Counted from the first letter of the stretch, positions 24,073-33,453 are shown. The stretch: 64,000 bases of DNA from CALBTQ01 sp036725605 (GCA_036725605.1 DAIMDW010000031.1:1-64000); one strand, 5' to 3'. The notes: a model not told the origin generated them from the sequence alone. Numbers and translations: made by a program.

Positions 24073-24819
24073 TTAAAGTTCCTGCCGGTTGAGCGCCCAG
24101 GCGGCCAGCAGGCAGCAGGCGAGGGCATAGTGCGCCGCGTAGACCAGCAACAGCGCGTACGTGCCGCCGACGCCGTGCAGTACGGTGAAATCCTTGAAGC
24201 TCAGGTAGAAAGTCGAGGTCGGCGGGCACACCAGGTGCACCACGCGCGCCACGCCGTGCATGATGTCGAAAGCCGTCGGCGACAGCTTGGGGAACAAGCG
24301 GTTGATCGACTCGGCCGTGTAAAAATTATCCCACGCCAGCAACGCGACGATCCCCGCCAGAAAACGCGGCGCGAACTGCGCCAGCATCATCGCCAGCGCC
24401 ATCACCGTCAGGTGCACCGGCAGCAGGTGCAGTTGGTACACCGCGTCGCGCCAGGACACCGCCGCGCCTTCGTGCCACGCGGCCAGCAGCAGCAACACGG
24501 TGAAGCCCGCCGCCACCAGCGCCAGGTACGCCAGAGCGCCCAGCAGCTTGCCGACGATCACCTCCAGCAAACTGATCGGCCGCGTTAACGTGCTGCGCAA
24601 CGTGCCGTCCGCGCGATCGGCGTGCACCAGCGAGATGCCCAGCCAGATCGCCATCAGCCACAAAATCATCCGCGCCAGATTCTGCGCGGTCGACACCCAC
24701 AGATCGCCCAGCGCGAAGGTCGCCGCGGCCAGCAAACCGATGATGAACGCGCCGGCGAAAAAGTACCGCGAGCGACTCAGGCGCAGCAGCGTGAAGCGGG
24801 CGACGGCGATGATCTTCAT
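24073..24819 (-). CDS. ABC-2 type permease (NosY-like)
   Basis: A 248-residue inner-membrane protein with six predicted helices, first helix YFFAGAFIIGLLAAATFAL, the segment ADRADGTLRSTLTRPISLLE typical of ABC-2 permeases just before the second pair of helices, and hydrophobic stretches LAYLALVAAGFTVLLLLAAW and YALLLVYAAHYALACCLLA at the end. ATG 24819 overlaps the ATPase stop (ATGA at 24816). It forms a transporter with the ATPase; the whole five-gene operon points to an envelope or redox-linked export task, but the substrate is unknown. Confidence 0.8.
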   Translation of the reverse strand: MKIIAVARFTLLRLSRSRYFFAGAFIIGLLAAATFALGDLWVSTAQNLARMILWLMAIWLGISLVHADRADGTLRSTLTRPISLLEVIVGKLLGALAYLALVAAGFTVLLLLAAWHEGAAVSWRDAVYQLHLLPVHLTVMALAMMLAQFAPRFLAGIVALLAWDNFYTAESINRLFPKLSPTAFDIMHGVARVVHLVCPPTSTFYLSFKDFTVLHGVGGTYALLLVYAAHYALACCLLAAWALNRQEL

Positions 24820-25736
24820 GCCTGCTCCTCCCGCCCGATCGCGCGGATGAAATAGTCCTCGAGCGCGATGCGCTCGGCCTGCGCCGACACCACGCGCCCG
24901 CCGGCCGCGGCGATTTTTTCGCTCAACGCCGCCAGCGCCGCCGTGTCGGGCACGGTCGTTTTCCACAGTCCGCCGTCGGCGCGCTCGGCGCCCGCCAACT
25001 CCGGCCCCGGCTCGCCGGGCAGCGCGAAACGCACCGCCAGCAGGCTGTTTTCGCCCAGCAGGTCGGCCAGCTTGCCCGCCGCACGCACGCGTCCGTTGTC
25101 CAGAATGCCCACGCGGTTGCACAGCCGCTCGACCTCGCCCAGCAGGTGCGAGTTGATGAACAGCGTCGCGCCGCCCGCCGCCAGCTTGGCCAGCAGATCG
25201 CGCACGCGCTTGCGCCCCAGCGGATCCAGCCCGCGTGTCGGTTCGTCCAGGAAGATAATTTCCGGTTCGGCCAGAATCGCCGCCGCGATGCCCAGCCGCT
25301 GCTTCATGCCTTTGCTGTAGGTGCCGATGCGCCGGTCGGCCGCGTCGCCCAGTTCCACCAGCGTGAGCGTTTCGTCGATGCGCGCCGGCAGCCGCACGCC
25401 GTCCACCGCGCTGAGCCGGCCGAAGTAGGCCAGATGCTCGCGGCCGGTCGCGCCGGCGAACAGTTGCGGTTCCTCGGGCAGATACGCCGTGCGCGCGAAC
25501 AACTCGTGACGCGACGGACGCTCGCGGCCCAGCACGCGCAGCGAACCGCCGCTGATGTGCGTCAGGCCCAGAATGCAACGCATCGCCGTCGTCTTGCCCG
25601 CGCCGTTCGCGCCCAGCAGGCCGAACACGTCGCCGCGCTGCACCTCGAAGGACACGTCGTCCAGCGCCAGCGTTTCCGCCCGCCGCGTCGCGAAGCGCTT
25701 GCTCACCCCGCGCAGTTGGATGACCGCGTCGCTCAT
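24816..25736 (-). CDS. ABC transporter ATP-binding protein
   Basis: A 306-residue ATPase. Walker A is GANGAGKTT, the Q-loop region follows, the signature is YSKGMKQRLGIA instead of LSGGQ (normal for ABC-2/NosF-like exporters), and Walker B is IIFLDEPTRGLD; the switch His is in FINSHLLGEVERL. The C-terminal 85 residues (LLGENSLLAVRFALPGEPG onward) form the small regulatory domain found in NosF/CcmA-like ATPases. Both ends overlap neighbours by 4 bp. Confidence 0.92.
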   Translation of the reverse strand: MSDAVIQLRGVSKRFATRRAETLALDDVSFEVQRGDVFGLLGANGAGKTTAMRCILGLTHISGGSLRVLGRERPSRHELFARTAYLPEEPQLFAGATGREHLAYFGRLSAVDGVRLPARIDETLTLVELGDAADRRIGTYSKGMKQRLGIAAAILAEPEIIFLDEPTRGLDPLGRKRVRDLLAKLAAGGATLFINSHLLGEVERLCNRVGILDNGRVRAAGKLADLLGENSLLAVRFALPGEPGPELAGAERADGGLWKTTVPDTAALAALSEKIAAAGGRVVSAQAERIALEDYFIRAIGREEQA

Positions 25737-26332
25737 TGCGTCACCCTCCGCTGCGCGCGTCCGCCCTCCGGCGGCAGGTAGCCCTCGATGATCTCCCGCA
25801 ATTGCATGTTGCCGCCGGACACGTATTTGTCCGTGGCGTAGCGGATGACGTTCGTGCCGTCCACGACGTAGATCGTCGGCGTGTTTTTCGCGCGGAATTT
25901 CGGGGCGCGCGTGCCGCCGCGATCGAACACGGTCAGCTTTTCGTTCAGGGAATATTTTTCCGCGAAGTGCCGGTGCGCGCTTTCGTCGCCGCCGGTGAAC
26001 ACGGTGACCAGCCGCAGGCGCCCGTCGGGATAATCCTCGCGCCAGGCCTGCATCGCGCGCATCTGTTTGGCGCCCGCGCTACGCGTCGGATCGAGAAACA
26101 CGAACACCCGCACCAGCCCGCGATCGAGCGCCGAATCGTAATACTCGCCGGCGAGGTTGGGCCCTTGCAGCAGCGGGGCGCGCGTGTTGAGCGGCAGGAG
26201 GTTGGGATTCTCCGCCCAGGTGGCGCGCTTCAGGCCCAGGTGCAGCGGAATGCCGATCAGCACGAACAGCGCCAACGCCGCCGCCGCGCGCCATCGATTG
26301 CCGCCGAGCCACTGCACCGCTTCCACGCTCAC
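25733..26332 (-). CDS. Membrane-anchored thioredoxin-fold protein lacking CxxC
   Basis: A 199-residue protein with one N-terminal membrane helix (WRAAAALALFVLIGIPLHLGL) and a TlpA/AhpC-like periplasmic domain: NTRAPLLQGPNLAGE, VRVFVFLDPTRSAGAKQM, LVTVFTGGDES and the cis-Pro loop TPTIYVVDGTN. Where redoxins have a Cys-x-x-Cys, this protein reads DPTRSAGA, and the whole sequence has no cysteine, so it cannot act as a disulfide oxidoreductase. Role inferred as scaffold or binding. It overlaps both neighbours by 4 bp (ATGA). Confidence 0.75.
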   Translation of the reverse strand: MSVEAVQWLGGNRWRAAAALALFVLIGIPLHLGLKRATWAENPNLLPLNTRAPLLQGPNLAGEYYDSALDRGLVRVFVFLDPTRSAGAKQMRAMQAWREDYPDGRLRLVTVFTGGDESAHRHFAEKYSLNEKLTVFDRGGTRAPKFRAKNTPTIYVVDGTNVIRYATDKYVSGGNMQLREIIEGYLPPEGGRAQRRVTQ

Positions 26333-27567
26333 TCCTCCGGGTTGGGTAGGCTGACTTCCGGCGGCGACAGCGGTTCGGTCGCGCCCGCGTGTTTGGCGCG
26401 AATGGCCTTGGTCGTGCCGTGTTCATCCTCGAAGGCCTTCACTTTCTTCGAGAGTTCCGTGTCGGTCGGCACGCTCACGGTCAGCTCGACCAGATCGTAA
26501 CGGAACCGGTTGCCGACCTCGCGCAGATCGGCCAGTTCCTTTTGCCAGCGTTCGATGTTCGTTTTGTAGCGGTCGTAGCGCGCCTGCAGCGACGCGTCGC
26601 CGGCCAGAAATTCGGCGATCTTCTCCTCGCCGCCGGCCTGCTTGTTCAGCGAATCGACGTACTTCTGGTAGCGCTTGATCTTGCGTTCCAGGATCTGCCG
26701 CTCGCCCTCGTCGGCGAATTTTTTGCCCGCCTCGACCAGCGTGACGTCCAGCCGCCCCACGTAGCGCCCCAACTCGTAAACGCTGACCACCGGCACGTCG
26801 TTGTTGTGTTGCACCTGGTGAGTGAGCATCTTGGCGTCGCGGCTTTTGATGACGAAGTCCACGCCCTCGACCGCCGTCAGCACCGCCTGAAGTTGTTCAT
26901 AATCGAGGTTGGCCACCAGCACCAGCAGGTCGCATTCCTTGCGCAGCAGCGGCGCGTATTGCGCGGCGGCGGCCACCGGATCGGCGATGACGATCTGTGC
27001 GGGCCACGACAATTCCTCGAGCCCGATTTTCTTCCGGTCGCTGACCAGTCCGAGCAACCCCACGCGCAGCCCGCCGCGTTCGAGCACCAGCGTCGGCTGC
27101 CACAGCGGCTTGTTGGTCGCCGCGTCCAGCACGTTCGCGCCCACGATCGGAATGTTCATGATCTGCGCGGCTTGCCGTAGCGGCGCGACGCCCAGCGCGT
27201 AATCCCGCGCGCCGAACAACACCGCGTCGTAACCCGCGCGTTGATAGGCCTCGGCGATCAACGGCACGCGCAATTGTTCGACTTTGCGTTCCTCGTCGGT
27301 GTTGGGCTGCACCGGGAACAGAAAATCACCCGCTTCGATCGCCAGCAATCGCGCGCCGTCATTTTTCTTCCAGTCGGCGATCAGCCCGGCGCGCCGGTCG
27401 ATGCCGCCGGAGATGCCGCCTTTGCAGCCGCAGTCGGCCAGTTCGCCCAGCGCGTCGTTGGTGAAGGCCAGCGTCACGCTCCGGCTCGGTTTCGCCGGCT
27501 GCGCCTGACAGCCGACCGCCAACGCGATCAACAACAGCAACAAGAGAATGCGTGCGGTGTTATTCAT
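26329..27567 (-). CDS. 5'-nucleotidase/metallophosphatase-like lipoprotein with CGC motif
   Basis: A 412-residue lipoprotein: signal peptide MNNTARILLLLLLIALAVGC with lipobox Cys20. The mature part resembles the UshA/5'-nucleotidase metallophosphatase core: FTNDALGELADCGCKGG, then IDRRAGLIADWKK, LLAIEAGDFLF, YDAVLFGARDYALG, IPIVGANVLD and GLLGLVSDRKK. A CGC cluster near residue 47 with a following GG-x-x-RR occurs in an uncharacterised branch of this superfamily. Several metal ligands of true nucleotidases (e.g. NH[D/E], HTH) are not clear: ARDY replaces NHEF. A long coiled-coil-like segment (LERKIKRYQKYVDSL) follows residue 275. It overlaps neighbours on both sides. Confidence 0.65.
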   Translation of the reverse strand: MNNTARILLLLLLIALAVGCQAQPAKPSRSVTLAFTNDALGELADCGCKGGISGGIDRRAGLIADWKKNDGARLLAIEAGDFLFPVQPNTDEERKVEQLRVPLIAEAYQRAGYDAVLFGARDYALGVAPLRQAAQIMNIPIVGANVLDAATNKPLWQPTLVLERGGLRVGLLGLVSDRKKIGLEELSWPAQIVIADPVAAAAQYAPLLRKECDLLVLVANLDYEQLQAVLTAVEGVDFVIKSRDAKMLTHQVQHNNDVPVVSVYELGRYVGRLDVTLVEAGKKFADEGERQILERKIKRYQKYVDSLNKQAGGEEKIAEFLAGDASLQARYDRYKTNIERWQKELADLREVGNRFRYDLVELTVSVPTDTELSKKVKAFEDEHGTTKAIRAKHAGATEPLSPPEVSLPNPEE

Positions 27568-29071
27568 CTTCTTCTTCGTCGGCCTGTGCGGCCCGGTTCA
27601 GAATTTCGGTGATCGGTTGACGGGGAACGAACGGCGTCATCGCCACGCCGAACGCCGCGGCGCTGATCAACCGGCCCACGCCCGCCCGGATTTCCCAGGT
27701 CGGCAGCAGCCGGCCGCTCGCCGTCATGGTCGTGTCCAGCGCGACGATTCCCCGCTTCGCCGAGCCGGTCAGCGTCAAGAGCCGCGCCGACAGGCGACTC
27801 ATGGAATCATAGCCCTCCTGGCGTGTCAAACCGCGCGCCGTGCGCCAGCGGTGCCAATCCATGCACACAATGAAACGGTCGAGGCGTTTGCCGGCAAGGG
27901 CATTCAGGTCGATGCCCGTCTCCAGCAGATAGGCGTTTTCCTCCAGCGGCGCGGGCAGCGGCAGCGCCAGACCGACACGGCAACCCGGCGCGGCCCGACG
28001 AATCGCCGCGACGATCGTCTCCACCGCGTGGTTGATCTGCCCGGCCTGCGCTTTGCGCAACGCCGCGAAGGCCGCGTTGTCCAATCCCTGCGTGCGCCAG
28101 GCGAGTTTCTCGGCGGGCAGGACGCCCATCGTCGCGGGCCAGTCGATCTCGCCGCCTGCCGGTACGGTCGCCGCGTTGCGCGCCTGCTCGCTCATCCCTT
28201 CCCCCGGCGCGATGGCCAGATCGCGGTCGAGCCAGATCTCGTCGACGCCCGCGCGCGCCAGATCCTCGGCCAGCGCGGCCAGTTGCTTGATTTCGCCTTC
28301 GTCGAACAGGTTGCGGTGACGCTCGTCGGCGACGAACGTTTTGCTTTGCTCGTCCCAACGTTGCTCGGCGCCCGCGCTTCCCTCGCGCGGCGGAACCGAC
28401 CGCGTGGGCAACACGGCGATCAACTCCAGGTCGGCCTTGTGCGCGGCCGCGACCATCCGCGGTAAAACGTCGCCGCACACCGGCGCGGCCCGCGTCGCGA
28501 AGTAAGCCCCGTGGAGCGGCGGTTTTTTCACCAGCCGATGCGCCGGGCGTCCGGGCAGCCGGTAGGCGTCGACCGCCAGCGCGTTGTAGCCGTTGCTCGC
28601 CAGAAACGAAGCCAGCCGCGCCAGTTCCCCGTCGTCGGCCTGCGCCAACCGCCCGAGCCACGCGACCAGCAAACGGCGTTCCTCGCGGCGTACGCGGGGC
28701 AGGGGCAGGGCTTCGCCGCCGGCCTTCTCGCGCGCCTGCTCCAGCCGCCGGCGCACCTCGGCGATCGCCGCCCCGGTCGGATACGTGCGCAGGTAATGCT
28801 CGAAGTGCGTGACCGCCGCCGCGTAGGCTTCCCGCCGGTACGCCGCCTCGCCGGCCTTGAACGTCGCGTCCGCCGCGAAGGGCTCGTTCGGGGCCGTGCG
28901 GTAGACGGTCATCATCTCGGTTTCGGCCCGCTGATAATCGCCCTGATAAAAATCGGTTAGCGCCCGGTCGTAGCGTTGGCGCGCGGACGGCTCCGCCGCG
29001 TCCGCCGACAGCCACGCGAGGCATCCGCAAATAAGTAAGCACCATAAGGCGATTTGTCTGTTTTTTCGCAC
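27560..29071 (-). CDS. Exported TPR plus glycoside-hydrolase-like (PgaB/GHL10-type) protein
   Basis: A 503-residue exported protein, first gene of a five-gene operon. The signal peptide MRKNRQIALWCLLICGCLAWLS is followed by TPR-like helices (residues about 30-115: RYDRALTDFYQGDYQRAETEMM, AGEAAYRREAYAAAVTHFEHYL). From about residue 130 the sequence resembles the TIM-barrel domain of PgaB C-terminus/GHL10-like hydrolases: LASNGYNALAVDAYRLP, AAAHKADLELIAVLPT, AGVDEIWLDRDLA and RFIVCMDWHRW. It ends with EEEDE, and its 3' end overlaps the next gene by 8 bp. Carbohydrate-processing activity is inference. Confidence 0.6.
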   Translation of the reverse strand: MRKNRQIALWCLLICGCLAWLSADAAEPSARQRYDRALTDFYQGDYQRAETEMMTVYRTAPNEPFAADATFKAGEAAYRREAYAAAVTHFEHYLRTYPTGAAIAEVRRRLEQAREKAGGEALPLPRVRREERRLLVAWLGRLAQADDGELARLASFLASNGYNALAVDAYRLPGRPAHRLVKKPPLHGAYFATRAAPVCGDVLPRMVAAAHKADLELIAVLPTRSVPPREGSAGAEQRWDEQSKTFVADERHRNLFDEGEIKQLAALAEDLARAGVDEIWLDRDLAIAPGEGMSEQARNAATVPAGGEIDWPATMGVLPAEKLAWRTQGLDNAAFAALRKAQAGQINHAVETIVAAIRRAAPGCRVGLALPLPAPLEENAYLLETGIDLNALAGKRLDRFIVCMDWHRWRTARGLTRQEGYDSMSRLSARLLTLTGSAKRGIVALDTTMTASGRLLPTWEIRAGVGRLISAAAFGVAMTPFVPRQPITEILNRAAQADEEEDE

Positions 29072-29115
29072 GTTGTCTTCACTATCACCAAGTGGCCGTC
29101 GAGCGCAATCGGCAA

Positions 29116-29143
29116 TTGACAGTCGGTCGTCTTGTGCTATCTT
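29116..29143 (+). promoter_or_regulatory. Sigma-70-type promoter of ileS
   Basis: A consensus TTGACA (29116-29121), 16-bp spacer and TATCTT (29138-29143), the latter preceded by TGC to give an extended -10. It leaves a leader of about 45 nt before ATG 29196, too short for a T-box. Confidence 0.7.
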
Positions 29144-29195
29144 CTCTCTCCTAATTGTTCCGGCTCAAACGACTTGATAATGAGGTACGATTTCG

Positions 29196-31988
29196 ATGAG
29201 TGAGAAGAAGACCAACTACAAAGACACCCTGGCGCTGCCGTTCACGGAGTTTCCGATGAAGGCCAATCTCGCGCAGCGCGAACCGGAAATGCTCAGTCGT
29301 TGGGACGAGATGGATCTTTATGGCCAGATCCAGCAGGCCCGACAGGGACGGCCGAAGTTCATTTTGCACGACGGCCCGCCCTACGCCAACGGCAACATTC
29401 ACCTGGGCACCGTCCTGAACAAGGTGTTGAAAGACATTATTATCAAGTCGAAGTCGATGCAGAACATTTTGAGCCCCTACGTGCCCGGCTGGGATTGCCA
29501 CGGGCTGCCGATCGAAAACGCGATGCTTAAAGAGCTGGGCGAATCCAAGCCCGCCGCCGGTCAGGAAGGCGATTTCCGCCGCCGTTGCCGCGAATACGCC
29601 GCGCGCTACATCGACATCCAACGCGCCGAGTTCATCCGCCTGGGCGTGCTGGGCCAGTGGGCCGACCCCTACGTCACCATGAAGCCGCAGTACGAGGCGA
29701 TCACCGCGCGCGAACTGGGCAAGTTCATCGCCAAGGGCAGCGTCTACAAAAGCCGCAAACCGGTGTACTGGTGCGCCTCGTGCGTGACCGCGCTGGCCGA
29801 GGCCGAAGTGGAATACCAGGATCACACCACGCCCTCGATCTACGTGAAATTCCCGCTGATCGACGAGGTCACCGACGTCATCCCCGCCGCGGCCGGTTAC
29901 AAGGTCAGCGTGGTCATCTGGACCACCACGCCCTGGACGATCCCGGCCAACCTCGCGCTCGCGTTTCATCCCGAGCACGACTACGTGCTGGTCGACGCGG
30001 GCGACGGCGAAGCGTTCATCATGGCCGAGCGCCTCGCGCCCATCTGCATGGACGCCTTCGGCAAGCCGCTCAAGGTGCTGGCCACCTTCAACGCCGCCGG
30101 GCTGGAAAAGAAAAAGGCGCAGCATCCGCTGGGCTATCGCGAATCGCTGATCGTCCTGGCCGAGTACGTCACCCTCGACAGCGGCACGGGCATCGTGCAC
30201 ATCGCCCCCGGCCACGGCCAGGAGGACTACGAGGTCGGCCTCGCCTACGGGTTGGACGTTTACTCGCCCGTCGACGATTACGGCAAGTTCACCCACGAGG
30301 TGCCCGAGTGGGCCGGCACGTATGTGTTCGCCGCCAACGAGGCGGTGAACAAGACGCTCGCCGAGCGCGGCATGCTGCTGGAACAGCACGACGAACAACA
30401 CCAGTATCCGCACTGCTGGCGCTGCAAGGAACCGATCATCTTCCGCAGCACCGAACAATGGTTCATCTCGATGAACGAAAACGACCTGCGCGCCAAAGCG
30501 CTGGACGAAATCAAGCGCGTCGGCTGGATCCCCGCCTGGGGCCGCGACCGCATCTACGGCATGGTCGAAAACCGGCCCGACTGGTGCATCAGCCGCCAGC
30601 GCAGTTGGGGCGTGCCGATCGTTGCGTTCCACTGCGACCACTGCCACGAGATCCTGCTGAGCAAAGAGGTCGTCGATCACGTCGCCGACATCTTCGAAAA
30701 GGAAACCTCCGACGCGTGGTTCGACAAGACGGCCGAAGAACTGCTGCCCGCCGATTTCAAATGCCCGAAATGCGGCTGGTCGTCGTTCAGCAAAGAAACC
30801 GACATCCTCGACGTCTGGTTCGATTCGGGCGTCAGCTACGCGGCGGTCTGCGAAACCGATCCGCAGTTGGGCGCGTCGGTCGACCTGTACCTGGAAGGTT
30901 CCGACCAGCACCGCGGCTGGTTCCACAGTACGCTGCTGGCCGCCGTCGGCACGCGCGACCACGCGCCGTACAACACGGTGCTGACCCACGGCTTCGTCGT
31001 CGACGGCAAGGGCTACAAGATGTCCAAGAGCCTGGGCAACACGATTCCGCCGATGCGGATCATCGAGAAATACGGCGCGGAAATCCTGCGCCTGTGGACG
31101 GCCGGCAGCGACTACCGCGACGACATCCGCATCTCCGACGAAATCGTCGCCGGGTTGGTCGACGGCTACCGCAAGGTGCGCAACACGCTGCGCTTCATGC
31201 TGGGCACGCTCAACGACTTCGACCCGGCCGAGCACGCGCTGCCCGAGGCCGAGCTCGACGAACTCGAGCGCTTCATCCTCGCCAAGTGGGAAATGCTGCG
31301 CCAGCGCCTGCTGCGCGCCTACAACGAGTACGATTTCCACCTGGTCTATCACCACCTGCTCAACTTCTGCGCGGTGGATCTGTCCAGCTTCTACCTCGAC
31401 ATCCGCAAGGACACGCTGTACGCCGACGCGATCGGCGATCCGACCCGCCGCGGCGCGCAAACCGCGATCCACACGCTGGTCGGCGAGATGTTGCGCATGA
31501 TGGCGCCGATCTTCTCCTTCACCGCCGACGAGGCCTGGCAACATCTGCCCGGCGCGAAGGAGGACAGCGTGCACCTGGCGCTGTTCGGCGCGGAAAAACC
31601 GGCGCGCATCGACCAGGCGTTGCTCAAGCGTTGGGACGATCTGCTCGAAGTGCGCGGCGCGGTGAACAAGGCGATCGAAACCGCGATCGAACGCAAGCTG
31701 ATCAAGCAGCGTCTCGAAGCGGAACTGACCATCGCCGGCGACGACAAACTGCGCGCCATGCTCGGCGAATACGGCGACTCGCTGCTGCGTCTGTTCATGG
31801 TCGCCAAGGTGACCGTCGTCGCCGAACTCAGCGGCGAACCGCTCGCCCAAAGCGAAGCCCTGGGCACGATCAAGGTCGGCCTTGAACCCACGAGTGCGCC
31901 CAAGTGTCCACGTTGTTGGAATCGCGACGAGACCGTCGGGCGTGGTCATCCGGAACTATGCTCGCGTTGCGCGGCGGTCATTGCCTGA
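29196..31988 (+). CDS. ileS: Isoleucyl-tRNA synthetase
   Basis: A 930-residue class I synthetase. The HIGH motif lies in PPYANGNIHLGTVLNKVLKD, the KMSKS loop in GYKMSKSLGN, and WTTTPWTIPANLAL plus the TGIVHIAPGHGQEDYEVG segment belong to the CP1 editing domain. A zinc-binding C-terminal motif CPRCWNRDETVG...CSRC is present. ATG 29196 follows AATGAGGT. It is the first gene of ileS-lspA-lgt-lipoprotein; ileS-lspA linkage is a conserved arrangement in many bacteria. Confidence 0.97.
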   Translation: MSEKKTNYKDTLALPFTEFPMKANLAQREPEMLSRWDEMDLYGQIQQARQGRPKFILHDGPPYANGNIHLGTVLNKVLKDIIIKSKSMQNILSPYVPGWDCHGLPIENAMLKELGESKPAAGQEGDFRRRCREYAARYIDIQRAEFIRLGVLGQWADPYVTMKPQYEAITARELGKFIAKGSVYKSRKPVYWCASCVTALAEAEVEYQDHTTPSIYVKFPLIDEVTDVIPAAAGYKVSVVIWTTTPWTIPANLALAFHPEHDYVLVDAGDGEAFIMAERLAPICMDAFGKPLKVLATFNAAGLEKKKAQHPLGYRESLIVLAEYVTLDSGTGIVHIAPGHGQEDYEVGLAYGLDVYSPVDDYGKFTHEVPEWAGTYVFAANEAVNKTLAERGMLLEQHDEQHQYPHCWRCKEPIIFRSTEQWFISMNENDLRAKALDEIKRVGWIPAWGRDRIYGMVENRPDWCISRQRSWGVPIVAFHCDHCHEILLSKEVVDHVADIFEKETSDAWFDKTAEELLPADFKCPKCGWSSFSKETDILDVWFDSGVSYAAVCETDPQLGASVDLYLEGSDQHRGWFHSTLLAAVGTRDHAPYNTVLTHGFVVDGKGYKMSKSLGNTIPPMRIIEKYGAEILRLWTAGSDYRDDIRISDEIVAGLVDGYRKVRNTLRFMLGTLNDFDPAEHALPEAELDELERFILAKWEMLRQRLLRAYNEYDFHLVYHHLLNFCAVDLSSFYLDIRKDTLYADAIGDPTRRGAQTAIHTLVGEMLRMMAPIFSFTADEAWQHLPGAKEDSVHLALFGAEKPARIDQALLKRWDDLLEVRGAVNKAIETAIERKLIKQRLEAELTIAGDDKLRAMLGEYGDSLLRLFMVAKVTVVAELSGEPLAQSEALGTIKVGLEPTSAPKCPRCWNRDETVGRGHPELCSRCAAVIA

Positions 31989-32000
31989 CGGGGAGAAACG

Positions 32001-32501
32001 GTGCGAAAAGTTCTGCACGACAAATACGGCGCGATGATCATCATCGGCATCCTCAGCCTCGTGCTGGATCAGGTGACCAAATCGATGATCATCGCCCGGT
32101 TTCCGCGCGGCGGATCGTTGCCGGTGATCGACGGCTTCTTCGAGCTGTATCACACGCACAACGACGCGGCGGCCTTCGGCCTGTTCGGCGGCAACTCGGT
32201 GACGTTCTTTCTGATCGTCAGTTGCTTCGCCATCGCCTTCATTTTCTATTACTTCATCAAGCTGGAACGCTCCGACGTGCTGCTGGCCGCCTCGCTGGCG
32301 ATGATTCTCGGCGGCGCGCTGGGCAACATCATCGACCGCATCCGTCACGGTTTCGTCATCGACTTCCTGCGCTTCTACCTCGGCGAACATTCGTGGCCGA
32401 CCTTCAACGTGGCCGACATCGCCATCGTCTGCGGTGTCGCCGTTTTCGCGCTGGACATGATTCGCCAGGAGCGCAAATCGGCGCTCGAGAAAGGGGCCTG
32501 A
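32001..32501 (+). CDS. lspA: Lipoprotein signal peptidase (signal peptidase II)
   Basis: A 166-residue inner-membrane aspartyl protease that removes the signal peptide from prolipoproteins after lipidation by Lgt. Four membrane helices are visible. Conserved motifs: LVLDQVTKSMI, HTHNDAAAFGLF (usual NxGxAFG region), GNIIDRIRHGFVIDF with the first catalytic Asp, and FNVADIAI with the second. GTG 32001 is preceded by GGGGAG. lgt follows directly (4 bp), so both lipoprotein maturation enzymes are made together, fitting the high number of lipoproteins in this window. Confidence 0.95.
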   Translation: MRKVLHDKYGAMIIIGILSLVLDQVTKSMIIARFPRGGSLPVIDGFFELYHTHNDAAAFGLFGGNSVTFFLIVSCFAIAFIFYYFIKLERSDVLLAASLAMILGGALGNIIDRIRHGFVIDFLRFYLGEHSWPTFNVADIAIVCGVAVFALDMIRQERKSALEKGA

Positions 32502-32505
32502 GCGC

Positions 32506-33453
32506 GTGCATCCGATGATTTTCGAACTGGGTCCGCTGAAGCTGCACAGCTACGGCTTCATGCTCGCCGTCGCGTTTCTCGTCGGCATCTGGCTGGCCTC
32601 GCGCGAGGCCAAACGCCTGGGCACCGATCCCGAAGACGTGCAAAACCTCGCCTTCTGGATTTTGCTGTCGTCGATCGTCGGCTCGCGCCTGTTCCACGTG
32701 ATCGTCTTCTGGGAGCAGATGGACAGCTTCTGGGAGCCTTTCAAAATCTGGGAAGGCGGCCTGGTTTACTACGGCGGCTTTTTGGGCGCGGTGACCGCGA
32801 GCATCATTTACACGCGCATCAGGAAAATGGACTTCTGGCAGTTCGGCGACATCATCGCCCCGTCCATCGCCCTCGGGCTGATGTTCGGCCGCACCGGCTG
32901 CACGCTGGTCGGCTGCTGCTACGGCAAGCCCTGCGGCCCCGACTTCCCGCTGGGCATCACGTTCCCGCCCGAGACGATCGGCGTGGCCGGCGTGCGCCTG
33001 TACCCGACGCAGCCCGCCGAGGCCCTGGGCAGTCTGGCGATCTTCCTGTTCCTGTGGCTGTACCTGCGGCGCCGGCGCAAGTTCCGCGGGCAGGTGCTGG
33101 CCGTGTTCGTGTTGCTTTATTCGCTGCTGCGTACGATCCTCGAATTCTGGCGGGCCGATCCGCGCGGCTTTTTACGGCTGTTTACCGTCCACGGCGAGCC
33201 GGGCCTGACCGCGCAGACCGCCGGTGGAATCAAGGGCGCGCTGTTGTGGACCGAAACGCTGGCCGAGGTCGGTCCGGGCGTCTACGCCGTGCAGTTGTCC
33301 GAAAGCCAGGTGGTCAGCATCGTGCTCAGTCTGGCCATCGCCGTGTTTTGGGTTTATAAAAGTCGACGCGACCGGCGCCTGGGCGTGGAACTGGGGCCGG
33401 TTCCGCTGACGACCGCAAAGGCGAAAGCCCCCAAGCGAAAGGGTAAGAAATGA
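32506..33453 (+). CDS. lgt: Phosphatidylglycerol-prolipoprotein diacylglyceryl transferase
   Basis: A 315-residue membrane enzyme that attaches diacylglycerol to the lipobox Cys. Conserved: LHSYGFMLAVAFLVG, EGGLVYYGGFLGA (with catalytic-region Tyr and Gly residues), the signature GRTGCTLVGCCYGKPC, and YPTQPAEALG. In E. coli Lgt the signature reads GRIGNF; here Asn is replaced by Cys and three cysteines follow closely, a variation found in several deltaproteobacterial Lgt proteins. A segment of about 50 residues (FLRLFTVHGEPGLTAQTAGG onward) before the last helix is extra. The stop overlaps the following lipoprotein gene by 4 bp. Confidence 0.95.
   Translation: MHPMIFELGPLKLHSYGFMLAVAFLVGIWLASREAKRLGTDPEDVQNLAFWILLSSIVGSRLFHVIVFWEQMDSFWEPFKIWEGGLVYYGGFLGAVTASIIYTRIRKMDFWQFGDIIAPSIALGLMFGRTGCTLVGCCYGKPCGPDFPLGITFPPETIGVAGVRLYPTQPAEALGSLAIFLFLWLYLRRRRKFRGQVLAVFVLLYSLLRTILEFWRADPRGFLRLFTVHGEPGLTAQTAGGIKGALLWTETLAEVGPGVYAVQLSESQVVSIVLSLAIAVFWVYKSRRDRRLGVELGPVPLTTAKAKAPKRKGKK

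Noticed and set aside
29072..29195. T-box riboswitch upstream of ileS
   Set aside because: The predicted leader is only about 45 nt, and no specifier loop, T-box sequence or terminator is visible.
29151..31949. A 932-codon open frame antisense to ileS
   Set aside because: It mirrors the GC-rich codon bias of ileS, which is certain; the translation is Arg/Gly/Val/His-rich without any family motif.
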